The position numbers and the translations under genes are program-made. From Scalesia atractyloides (lineage: Eukaryota > Streptophyta > Magnoliopsida > Asterales > Asteraceae), in assembly GCA_947069175.1 (NCBI GenBank), contig CAMTDV010000013.1:12658501-12722500 (forward strand): DNA of 64,000 nt, in the 5' to 3' direction. Positions 1 through 10,038 of this stretch are shown in pieces (the first letter of the stretch is position 1; every line of letters starts with the position of its first letter). The notes below the pieces were generated by a model that saw only the letters and a program-made list of their open reading frames with translations, made no database searches and had not been told where the DNA came from.

Positions 1-1692
1 GAGCCGTTGTGTTCGCTCTTAAGATATGGAGACATTACCTCTATGGTACCAAGTGTGAGATTTACACTGACCACAAGAGCCTCCAACATATCTTTAACCA
101 AAAGGAGTTGAATATGAGGCAACGAAGATGGGTCGAACTTCTTAATGACTACGACTGCGAAATTCGGTATCATCCTGGCAAAGCAAATGTGGTGGCTGAT
201 GCACTCAGTCGAAAAGGTTATGCGAACTCTATTCGTCTTCTATGTTCGCAAATCATGACCAACATCAAAGACCAAATCCGAGAAGCTCAACATGTTTCCA
301 TAACAGAACACGACATACGCAATGAGTTATCTTGTGGAGCAGAACTTAAACTCGAAACGAAATCTGACGGCATTCTGTATTATCTTTCCTGATCACAACA
401 ACCTTCGTGATACCCTTATGAAAGAGGCTCACAAGACACGATACTCTGTACATCCAGGAGCCGACAAGATGTATCAAGACCTTCGATACACCTACTGGTG
501 GCCTGGCATGAAGAAGGATATTGCTGTTTTTGTTTCCAAGTGCCTTACCTGTTCAAAAGTGAAAGCTGAACACCAAAGACCCTCAGGACTTCTGGTCCAA
601 CCTGAAATACCCGTATGGAAGTGGGAAAATATAACCATGGACTTCATTACCGGGTTACCTCGCACTCCTGGTGGGTACGACACAATATGGGTAATCATTG
701 ATCGTCTTACAAAATCAGCTCACTTCATTCCAATCCGCGAGGACTTCAAAAATGAGAAGCTAGCCCGCATCTACATCAGTGAAATCGTAAGCCGTCATGG
801 TGTACCTTTAAGCATTATATCAGATCGTGATGGTCGTTTCACTTCACGAACATGGCAAGCTGTACAAGCCGCTTTGGGTACGCGATTGGATCTCAGCACT
901 GCCTATCATCCCCAAACTGATGGTCAATCTGAACGCACCATTCAAACTCTTGAAGACATGCTTCGGGCATGTGTCATAGACTTCAAAGGGAATTGGGACG
1001 CTCACTTACCATTAGTTGAATTTTCGTACAACAACAGCTTTCATTCAAGTATCGGCATGGCACCTTTCGAAGCTTTATATGGTCGTAAGTGCCGATCACC
1101 TATATGTTGGCACGAAATTGGAGAAGCTCAAATCACCGGTCCAGAATTAATACAAGAAACAACTGACAAGATTCATCAAATCCGAAACAACCTGTTAGCG
1201 GCACAAAGTCGTCAAAAGAGCTATGCTGACAAGCGACGAAAGCCCTTGGAGTTTAACGTTGGCGATCAAGTACTTTTAAAGGTATCGCCGTGGAAGGGAG
1301 TAGTTCGTTTCGGCCAAAAAGGCAAGCTAGCACCACGCTACGTAGGTCCTTTCAAAATACTCGAAAGGGTAGGACCTGTAGCCTACAAGCTTGACTTACC
1401 GGAGGAACTCAACAGAATTCATCCCACATTCCACGTATCGAACTTGAAGAAGTGCCTCGCCGATGAAAATCTCCATATTCCTCTAGAAGACATCCAAGTT
1501 GATGAATCTATGCATTTTATTGAAAGACCAGTTGAAATTATGGACTTCGGGGAAAAACGTTTAAGAAGAAGCCGCATCCCAATTGTCAGGGTACGCTGGG
1601 AGTCGAAACGAAGACCTGAGTTTACTTGGGAACGTGAAGACTCAATGCGCGAGAAATACCCACACCTTTTTCCTGTATCTACTACTACTTAA
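1..1692 (+). pseudogene. Ty3 chromovirus pol: RNase H, integrase, chromodomain (frameshifted)
   Basis: The frame is open from base 3 to 392 and gives the end of RNase H, including YTDHKSLQHIF and YHPGKANVVADALSRK. The frame open from 322 to 1692 gives integrase: a zinc-binding segment ending CLTC, then the catalytic triad D107 (MDFITGLP), D168 (SDRDGRF) and E204 (DGQSER), counted from 322, with the expected D-x35-E spacing. A chromodomain-like stretch (PVEIMDFG, VRVRWES, FTWERED) precedes the stop, 34 bases before the LTR. The two frames overlap but differ by one phase, so a frameshift near 340-390 breaks the polyprotein between RNase H and integrase. The start codon is upstream of the window. 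Confidence 0.92.
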
Positions 1693-1908
1693 ATTTCGGG
1701 ACGAAATTTCTAAAAGTAGGGGATACTGTAACATTTGTCGAAAAACGGGTTTTCGAAACCCGCTTCGTTTAATAACCGAACAATCAGTTTTAAATTTTTT
1801 GTTGTTCTTTACGGCCTATTTTAATTTTAAACGATTCATAATTGATCAACAAATTAAAAGATATAAATTAAAATTGTAAAAATATAAGAATGAATTAATT
1901 AAAAAGGA

Positions 1909-1997
1909 AAACCGGCTGCCGGGAGTCGAACCCGGGTCAGCCGGATATATCCTCAAAGTCTTAACTCGCATGCCATAAACCACTCCGCCACTTTGAT
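1909..1997 (-). other. tRNA-like module (Leu/Ser type), antisense in the LTR
   Basis: Read on the minus strand it has an A-box-like TGGCGGAGTGG, a long variable part, and a B-box-like GGGTTCGACTCCC flanked by pairing GCCGG/CCGGC arms. That is the layout of a class II (Leu/Ser) tRNA. It begins about 182 bp inside the LTR and points against LTR transcription. The solo LTR at 28943-31573 has a module at the same distance and orientation (31311-31389). The arms are too imperfect to claim a working tRNA. A Pol III promoter or a SINE-like relic is the likelier reading. Confidence 0.7.
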
Positions 1998-2258
1998 TTT
2001 CTGATAATATAATGAATCTATTAATTCAAATATTAATATGCGGAATTCAAAACTCAGTCAATTTGCGCCCAAACAGCAGTCGTCGGAAATCCCGACGACT
2101 TCGCCGATAATTTACGTTTCCGCTCAAATTAACCAATGAATTAACTCTAACGACGGTTATAACCGACGTCTGAACCCGCGACATCAGCCATAACCGCCGG
2201 AGAACGGCTGACTTCGAATTAAGACCGAATTCAGACCCCATACATCTCGATACTACCC

Positions 2259-2266
2259 TATAAATT
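2259..2266 (+). promoter_or_regulatory. TATA box of the LTR
   Basis: TATAAATT within CCCTATAAATTCACCC, about 530 bp into the LTR. The solo LTR at 28943-31573 has CCCTATAAATACCCC at the matching place (about 31050-31065, minus strand). This is the probable Pol II start region of the element. Confidence 0.55.
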
Positions 2267-2844
2267 CACCCACAATTCACCAGAAACCTTTTCGCTCTCA
2301 AATCGCACCTTTTCTCGACGAAATTTTACTCGCCGGAAAACATCTGCAAGTCGCCGGAAAACCGAGACTTCCACCTGCACGGTAATTACTTCGATTTTTC
2401 GGGCTCATTCCTTTATTAGACAAATTCTAATATAAATCCCTCACCCAGAATCCTTTGCAGTCGACGTTGCCGGATTATCTGATTCGCCGGAGAAATTTCT
2501 GAACTTTCAGGGAAACTACTGTTAATCGGTATAATTCTTCTATTTTACTGATAGTCATTACCCAGTAGTCCCACTTCACATCTAATCCCTTCAAATTGTT
2601 GGTATATTCTATCAGCCGCAGCTCACCAAGACGGAGCCGACGACCTTGCCGGACGTCTGAAGAAAAGCGAACAGTTGGTACCATCAACCCTCCAATCTCT
2701 TTCCATTCATTTTCTTTACGATGGCTCATAACCTTCATTGAGCTAACTTATCAAATAACAGTCTATTGCTCGATGTCTATGTTTTGAACGAAGAAGATGA
2801 AGTGTGGTATAATATAAGAATAATTAAAATCGGTTTAATAAACG

Positions 2845-3258
2845 GGTTAGACACACAGTCCAGCGGTGGACTGTGTGCAACAAACACACACGCAACGCGA
2901 GTTCGAATCCTGTCCCAGCTTTACTCACTTGAAATAAAAACTTGCCTTTTTAACTAAACCGGGTTGACTCCCAGTCTATATTAAGTATAATAAAAACCGA
3001 GTTAATAACCAAGTGAGACACACAGTCCAGCGGTGGACTGTGTGTACGCTAACCCACAGGTCCCGGGTTCGAGACCTGTGGTCAGCACCTGTCCGATACG
3101 TTTAAAAGCTTTTTAAAAATAAATAATCTTCGGTTTAAAGTAAACAGTATATAAGTATAATTAAAAACAGAATTATTTCGGGTTAGACACGTAGCTCAGT
3201 TGGTAGAGCTGCGTGCACGCGTACGGGAGGTCTCGGGTTCGAGCCTCACTCAGCGCAC
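2845..3258 (+). repeat. Array of three sense tRNA-like modules in the LTR
   Basis: Three units about 165-180 bp apart: 2845-2920, 3011-3088 and 3183-3258. Each is preceded by AT-rich DNA with a TATAATTAAAA-like motif and by TTAGACAC or GAGACAC. Units 1 and 2 carry a perfect 11-bp hairpin, CACACAGTCCA / TGGACTGTGTG, around GCGG where a D-arm/A-box would sit, then a B-box-like GTTCGAATCC or GGTTCGAGACC. Unit 3 is the most tRNA-like: TAGCTCAGTTGGTAGAG (A box) and GGGTTCGAGCC (B box). Acceptor ends do not pair well, so these are tRNA-derived modules and not tRNA genes. The related solo LTR has four such units. Confidence 0.75.
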
Positions 3259-4378
3259 AATTTCACACAATTAAACCGGTCAACAGTAACGGTCAACGGT
3301 CAACGGTCTCGGTCAACGGTCAAAGTCAACTTTTTTTTTAATTATTTATTTTATTTATTTTAATCAATTATTTAAATTAAAAATCAATTAAAAATACTTA
3401 AAAATAACGTTTTCAAGGTTAGAAAGTAGCCTTAAACTCACAAATTTATACCCAAAAATCTTATTAAAATAGTTAATAAAATCCACATACTTACTGTACC
3501 TTTCGTTATTTATTGGTTAGTTATCTCTCGTCGATCAATCCCCTAAACTCGTGCGCATTCAACAATCTTCAAACAAACGCATCCAATGTGAGTGAATCTC
3601 TACCAATTCTCCGTTTTAATCACATTTTGGGGTGTATCATGTGTCGTATTTATTTATTATAATTAAACATTGTGCATCCATCATGTTCATGATCAAATGT
3701 GTATTCAAGGTGTATCCATTGTTTGTGTGGTTGAAGTTTAGATTAAATTTTATCATTTCAGTACATACATTTCATAGGCCGCCGCTCCCCATTACCTATG
3801 AGCGTGAGCTGTTCCCCATTACCTATGAGCGTGAACCAGGCGTTGCCAACATAAGATCGGCTCCGTTTGATTGAGCCTTGATCTCACATACATTAGCATA
3901 GGCCGTCCGTTCCCCATTACCTATGAGCGTGAACGGGACGTAGCCAACTTATACATTGTCATTCTTATTTCATGCTTAAGCAAGGTGGTTTGTGATTGTT
4001 ATGTTTACATACATTTGTTCATATATGATTATTGCACAATTTTCCCAAAATTAAATTAAATAATAAATCAATAACAAATGTTTTAAACAAGGTTCACTCG
4101 CCAACTTTTGTTGACCCAAAATTTCCCATTTTTACACATGATACAGGTGATCAAGTTGAAGCAAGAAACATATAGGGCGGCCTAGAAGAATAACCCAGTT
4201 TAGATTAAGGATTTGTTTAGTTAATCTTTCCTTTTCTTGTATTGTATGAATTTGACTTGGAACTTTGAAATGTAATTTGGATTTAATAAATATGAAACAT
4301 ATTAGTAAACATCATGAGCTTTGGTGATAACCCAATTATGCCCCGACTCTTATTTCCGCTGCGGGTCAAGGTGTGACA

Positions 4379-5339
4379 TAAATAATCAAATTATCTTCGG
4401 TCATAATTGCGTTAATTTTGGTTCACATGGTTTCTTTTATTTTAATATCACCAAAACATTTTCATCACCTTCCATAACGATATTGAAGCTCAAATATAAT
4501 ATATATATATATATATATTCATGAAAGTATATTTGATCATTTATATTCACCCTTGTCAATGATTAGTCCACTCACCAAAATGTATGTCGAAGGGCGTCGC
4601 TATGAGAGTATTTTACATAGTTGTGTGAGATTCACACATTTTGAGAAATGTTAATCGGGTGGCATTTTGGCTAAGTTGAGAAACTAATACCATCAGTCTA
4701 CCATCATGCAAAGTTAAATCCGGAAAAGGATATAAATAGGGAATTTGACATAGACAATAAATGCAAGAAAAGTCGAGAGATTCTTGGTCTTGTTTCTTGC
4801 ATAAGATGATCTCAATAAAGCACCAAAATCCGTGTTTGATCAAACAATGGATTCAATTAAGTCATAATAGGAGGTTCAAAAAAAGTTATAGAAGGAGGTG
4901 ATTCCAGGGTAGGTTTCTGAAAGCCTTATTACCACATGATAATTGTTCTTCCTCAACATTTGAAAACTCATTCATATATTGGTACAAATGTTGGAGTGTT
5001 TCCAAGACATTTGGTATCACATCCGCAAGATAACAAGGCTAGGAAGGCATGATAGGAATTGGTTGGAAGATCTACCAGGTGTCTTATGGTCATGGGTGAA
5101 GCTTTTAAGGGGCCGACCCCCATACTTTTCGCTCAATAGTGGAGAGTGTGTAGTTTTCGTATAGAAATTTTTTGTTATATACGTTTTCGACCCCCCGGTT
5201 TTATAGAAACTTTTAGGTCTAGTGACTTCCGCCCCCTCCCCTCGGTCGGAAATATCAAGCTTCGCCACAGCTTATGGGATCACTGAACAATGAAGACCAT
5301 TAGCAAATATTGGTGAAACTCCCTTCATTGAAATATGGA
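4379..5339. other. No gene recognised (961 bp)
   Basis: AT-rich spacer between the chromovirus LTR and the old copia LTR. It holds a short (TA)n tract at 4499-4518 and a TATA-like GGATATAAATAGGG at about 4727-4740. Short coding-like stretches near 4940-5100 and 5170-5270 are broken and were not recognised. It may be a decayed retroelement. Confidence 0.4.
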
Positions 5340-5551
5340 TGTTAGAACCTTAGATGCTTTAACACTTGAACCTCATAGAAAAAGGACAAAGGTGGCAAGT
5401 ACAAAAGAAAAAATGCAAGTAACAATAGTATAAATTGAATATAATTTACATACTTATGCCATGTGATTTTTGTTGTAATTTCCATATATTGTAAACCTCT
5501 GTGTAGTGAAATCGATTGTCACTTTCTTCATAAATCTCGTGTACCATAATA

Positions 5552-5563
5552 TGGTACCAGAGC
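5552..5563 (+). promoter_or_regulatory. Primer-binding site of the old copia element
   Basis: TGGTACCAGAGC differs at one base from the usual copia site TGGTATCAGAGC, which is complementary to initiator tRNA-Met. It lies just after the presumed 5' LTR end. Confidence 0.65.
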
Positions 5564-5696
5564 AAGGTTCAAGCTCTTCTTCCCCAATCAAATCTCCTAC
5601 ATTTCGTTCATCAACACCACCAAATGCCACCATGACCGAGAATAACTCATAAACTCCATCCCTCATAGTTAACACCTCCATGAGATATCTCATGGT

Positions 5697-7146
5697 TGTA
5701 ACATTTCAGGTAGCCCTAAAAATTGGCATCCACCAATGTCACTCCAATTTTTAGACACCCCGAGCGTGCAACCATTCAGTTGGTACCTGTTTTAATAAAT
5801 ACACGACATAAAATACATTTGTCTTAATTCTGTATTTAAACAACTTGTAGGTTAGATAAAGTATACTTCTAATAAACGGGGATTTAAACACCTTTGTATT
5901 GTACAAAATGTTATATTTACAATGGTAACCAAAATCTGTCTAACCATACTTTACAAAATATCTACCACAAGGTTTTCTATGCCTAGTGTATTGCAATCCT
6001 TCTAGCACTTAACCTTGTTAAAATTTATTAATGATTACTTGAAAACTTCTTGAAAATAATACGTCAGCAAAGCTAATGGATAACGTTAACAGATGCAAGA
6101 ATTTTATGCATGATTAGTACTAAAGCCATTTAACCATATTTGAGTTGGTAAATCTACACATTCAACAAGACTATGATGAACCTGCCATAACCTAAGTGTA
6201 CAAGCGCAGCACACACTGGCATTATTGGTCAGGTTAGTCTACTACCAAGGGACACCACAGTCTTACGTCTCTCCATACTATAGAGAACATGCCAGCCCTG
6301 TTACGGATACTTTCATTCGTAACATGTGTATCATTTGACCAACCAATATGTGTACCTATGGCCTGAATGCTTATTCGTATACCACCTTATCTAGTAAACG
6401 TCTTTAATACAACCTCATCCTATTTCCAAAGGTATCAAATCATTTTCAAGTTTTGAAAGAGTAAACGTATTCACCCAGTAAGTTTGGATTCCGGTGTAAT
6501 TTTAGAATCTTTAACACCAGTTTGGTGGTTGTAGGACAACACTTCTACAACGTGTTAGCCTCTGGACTTATGTACAACGTATACACGTAGCCTAGTAGCG
6601 AATACACGTCGGCAAAAGTGGGTGTTGGGTATGAAAAAACGAGAGAGAAATTCAAATTTTCGATGTTAGAATGAAGTCCACAGTTGCGTCAAACGCCATG
6701 TGTATGCCTCAGGTTGTGTTTAGCCATTTTGCACCTGACGGACCACTAGGGATCTAATGGTGGTCCGCTACCAAGCTGGGTCATCCGACACACGTTAATT
6801 TTGTCAAAAACTTAACCAAAAGTTATCCCATTCATAGTAGATCGTTAGCGGCAGGCACATCAGTTTGCAATGACTAATGTTGCAATAACTTCATTTTAAA
6901 ATCTTGACTTTAACTTTGTCTTAATTACACATAGTCATTCGACACGCATCAGTCTTGTAAAAAATTTAACCCACAAGTTATCTCATGCATAGCAGATCGT
7001 TATCAGCAGGCATAGCAGTCCGCCACGACCAACTTTGCAATAATTTCATTTTAAATATTGATTTTAATTTTTTTTCTTAATTACACATAGTCGCCTAGAT
7101 TTTCTAAATTACAATTTTGGGAAAAAAATCTTTGACGGATGTCACA
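5697..7146 (+). repeat. Probable solo Ty3-type LTR inside the old copia element
   Basis: Starts TGTAACATTTCAGG and ends GACGGATGTCACA, the same terminal style as the other Ty3 LTRs here. It holds no coding sequence. A duplication with a period of about 157 bp lies near its 3' end (6787-7093). The flanks (ATGGT and ACCAA) do not form a clean target duplication, so either the ends are mutated or the boundaries are off by a few bases. Confidence 0.5.
6787..7093 (+). repeat. Two tandem copies of a ~157-bp unit
   Basis: Segments such as TAGATCGTTAGCGGCAGGCA (about 6838) and CAGATCGTTATCAGCAGGCA (about 6995) recur about 157 bp apart. They sit within longer matching blocks that each end in AATTACACATAGTC. 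The copies have diverged, so the duplication is old. Confidence 0.7.
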
Positions 7147-7524
7147 ACCAATTACCTAGGGTCGAAACCAAAATTGAAGCCTTGCTTTACATATCGACTT
7201 ACACAAATTCATAAATGAGAACACACCCGACTCCTAAACCTAAAACAACCGCCGATAGTACCCTCACTCCTCACTAGGGTTACCTTCAATGTTCCGTCAA
7301 GACCGTCTCCTGTTTGAAGCACTTCGGAGAAGTCTCTCACCTCTAATCATTCCTCTTATACTAACACGTCTTCCTCTTATGAGCCATGGCTGCTAGCACA
7401 TACGCCTCGCCCTCTCGTGGCCACGTCAAACAGTTGCAGCATCATCTCAAACAATTTTCCAAATCTTTCGCTCAATCCGTCTCTAAATATATGTAGAGCA
7501 TCAGGATAGTAGTTGATGGACTGG

Positions 7525-7680
7525 CAGTGACGGATCCAGAAAATTCTTTCGTTGGGTTTGTTTCCATAGATTCTCACTATTTGTTTCCAAATCATACAAA
7601 GTTCTCACTAATTTTTTCCATTTTTTTCCAAACGAAGTGGGTTCACATGAACCCACAAAACAGGGCTGAATCTGCCACTG
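7525..7680. mobile_element. hAT-type MITE (156 bp)
   Basis: Ends are CAGTGACGGATCCAG and, reversed, CAGTGGCAGATTCAG, an imperfect terminal inverted repeat of about 15-18 bp. The flanks are TGGACTGG (7517-7524) and GGGACTGG (7681-7688), an 8-bp target duplication with one mismatch, as expected for hAT elements. It interrupts the gag relic of the old copia element and has no coding capacity. Confidence 0.75.
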
Positions 7681-7689
7681 GGGACTGGT

Positions 7690-9701
7690 TATACTTGGCA
7701 AGAAAATGGACTAAGAAGATATGGTCGATACCATCCTGGACTTGACCAATCAACCTATAAACCTATCTTCAATGCCATTCATGCACGAGATAACTCTATC
7801 TCTTTTAATGAGTTACATGAAAAACTCATTGACCATGAGCTATCATTAACACCACAAATCGCAATAAGTGAAATTCATTAGCCTTCTACAGTGTTCTATG
7901 TTTAGAGTAGGAAACAACAAGACCTGGAACATTCATCAAGGCAACACTACAATAGGAGTCCTTCTTACACCGCCACCAACTACCGGTAATTGTCCATTCC
8001 TTGGAAAATGGTGTCTTTAGAAGGGTCTCTTTCCCAGTACTTCTACATATTTATAAAAGGTGCACCATACTGTACCACCTTTAAATCGGACTTTGTAGGA
8101 TAAAGGGGCTCAAGTACATATGATGAACACCAATAATACATCTTCTACCAGTTGGCTCTTTGATAGTGGAGCCTCTCGTCATGTCCCTAATGACTTAAAC
8201 AACCTCTCCCCCCCCCCCCCCCCCCTCTCTCTCTCTCTCTTGTTATTCAAACTTCACATACACCTTTAGTTAAAAATGTCTTATGTGTTCCTCTTTTGTC
8301 TCAAAACATTATTGCTGTTGCTCGCTTATGTCATAATAACAATTTCTAACTGAATTCTATTCCTTTGTCTTTGTCGAAGATTCCCATTCCAACGCCTCAT
8401 CTCCAATCGACTTATAGGGTTGGCTACCTCTTTTTATACCTATCTCAAACTCCTTTACTAATGCCAACCTTCAACCTTATTCGCCTAGCTGTGCCTCCTC
8501 TATTGACCCAATAAACACACCAATATCTCCAACTCAAAATCATTAAATACCTGCCTAACCTTGCTTTACAGAAAGCTATCCCACCCAAGCTTCTTCGGCC
8601 CTTACCTCCACTGATGCTTCCCTACCTTCCCAACCCACACACTCCAACTCTTCTCCTTTGAAACCTTTGACTAGGCCTAACCCAAAACAAAACTCCTGTT
8701 ACCACAATTCCCAATTCTTACTTTATAAAAACTCCTCTACTTTACAAACCAACCCTTCAACCCTTGCTTATGCGTTAAATCATCCATCATCGCATAAAGC
8801 TATGCAAGATGAATTGGATGCCCTTGAAAACAAGACTTCTCTTGTTCCCTCTACACACACCTAATGTAGTTAGTTGTAAGTGGGTCTTCCATACCAAATA
8901 TGAACGTGATGGGTCAATTGATTGATTAAAATCCTGTTTAGTTGCCAAACGCTTCCACTATTGACCCGACATTGACTATGTTGAAACCTTGGTCCTGATC
9001 ATTAAACCTGTTGCACTTCGTTTTGTTCTTTCTCTATAAATCTCTTAACTTTCTCTATAAATCTCTCAACTTTCTCTATAAATCTCTGAACAATGGTCTC
9101 TTCGCCAACTTGATATCAATAACGCCTTCCTGCGAGGCACACTTAACAAAGATGTTTTTATGGCTCAACTTCCGGATTTTATAAACCCTTCTTTCCCCAA
9201 TCATGTTTGCAAACTAAAAATATATGATCTTAATCAACCTTCACACGCTTGGTATGATGATTTAAAATCATACCTCTTCTCTCGTGGTTTCAAACCAACC
9301 CTGTCTGATTCATCACTTTTCACCCTTACTATTTGGATTATCTCCTGTCTATGTCCTCGTCTACGAAGACAACATCATCATAACCGGTCCATATCCTAAC
9401 CTACGCAATCTATATATTCATATCCTTGCTACCAAATTTTCCCTGAAAGATGTTGCTCCTCTCTCTTACTTGGTGTCAAAGCCATCCCTCAAATCAACTG
9501 TTTGCCATCTATTATCCTACAAAAAATATATCCGTGACATCCTACAAAAAGCCAACATGTGTGATTGCAAACCCATATCAACACCGATTACATGTTCTGA
9601 ACCGCTCACATTGTATGGTGGCACTCCACATACTTCACCCACGGAGCATTGTACCCTCATTGGTGCTTTACAATATTTGTCCCTCAACCAACCATACATC
9701 T
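7690..9701 (+). pseudogene. Old copia gag-pol relic, 5' portion
   Basis: Fragments in changing frames follow copia order. The gag end reads like HARDNSISFNELHEKLIDHE near 7790-7840. A protease motif, WLFDSGASRHV, lies near 8155-8185. An RT region begins around 8790 and includes VAKRFH-like and NAFLRGTLNKDVFMAQLPDF (about 9120-9180), and later LYGLNQPSHAWYDDL-like sequence. A (C)18(TC)n tract sits at 8207-8240, and a 21-bp unit is repeated three times at about 9030-9092. The RT is cut at 9701 by the young copia insertion and the rest resumes after 14790. Confidence 0.8.
9030..9092 (+). repeat. 21-bp unit tandemly repeated three times
   Basis: TTTCTCTATAAATCTCT plus four variable bases occurs three times in a row within the RT relic. 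The unit is a whole number of codons, so the expansion itself keeps frame, but the gene is already dead. Confidence 0.8.
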
Positions 9702-9955
9702 TGTTAGAAAGGAAAGTCTAACCTTGGAGGAAATTGCAGCTAATCAACAGCCGGACATTCTGCGGCAGCTTACCAACAGCCGCATATCCAGCTAATCCAC
9801 AGCAATCAACAGCAACGATAAAGACAGCTAGCAATCAGCTGCTGTCTTCTATATTTAGATTACGTTTTTTGTGTATAAATAGAATACCCTTCCTTGTAAT
9901 GATATACGAACAAAAACACACATCAATTCAGTGTTTATGAATCAACCTTTTAACA
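9702..9955 (+). repeat. 5' LTR of the young copia element (254 bp)
   Basis: Runs from TGTTAGAAAGG to CCTTTTAACA and is followed at once by the primer site. A TATA-like GTATAAATAGAATA lies near 9874-9887. It is short for a copia LTR but complete. Confidence 0.93.
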
Positions 9956-9967
9956 TGGTATCAGAGC
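9956..9967 (+). promoter_or_regulatory. Primer-binding site of the young copia element
   Basis: TGGTATCAGAGC, an exact match to the usual plant copia site complementary to initiator tRNA-Met, directly abutting the 5' LTR. Confidence 0.93.
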
Positions 9968-10038
9968 AGTGTCGTTCTTGACCTGTTCATCATTTACCTT
10001 GCTCACCCAAACCAAAACATCCTCTCAACCAAGCTGCC

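Larger units (their letters stand above)
1..4378 (+). mobile_element. Ty3 chromovirus LTR retrotransposon, 3' part
   Basis: The window opens inside the pol gene of a Ty3 element. In order it shows the end of RNase H, integrase, a C-terminal chromodomain-like module, a purine tract at about 1712-1723 and a 2652-bp 3' LTR. Protein order and the very long LTR fit the Tekay/Del type of plant chromovirus (family knowledge). The 5' LTR, gag, protease and most of RT lie upstream of the window. TAAAT follows the LTR and would be the 3' copy of the target duplication; this cannot be tested here. A frameshift in pol means this copy cannot make a full polyprotein. Confidence 0.9.
1727..4378 (+). repeat. 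3' LTR of the chromovirus (2652 bp)
   Basis: Begins TGTAACATTTGTCG after the purine tract AAAAGTAGGGGA and ends GGTCAAGGTGTGACA. The ends match those of the solo LTR at 28943-31573, read on the other strand, which fixes both boundaries. Inside, in order: an antisense tRNA-like module, a TATA box, a sense array of three tRNA-like modules, a run of GGTCAAC repeats (about 3280-3330), and a 3' part with three copies of CCCCATTACCTATGAGCGTG (3788-3935). It lacks any long open frame. Confidence 0.9.

Noticed and set aside
3183..3258. A functional nuclear tRNA gene
   Set aside because: A and B boxes are good, but the acceptor ends do not pair and no sound anticodon arm is visible. It is one of several modules in an LTR.
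1727..4378. Cassandra-like 5S rRNA sequence in the LTR
   Set aside because: No 5S A/IE/C-box pattern was seen; the Pol III-like boxes are tRNA-type.
9734..9940. 68-codon frame present twice (also at 14577-14783)
   Set aside because: It lies in the LTRs of the young copia element and is repeated only because the LTRs are.
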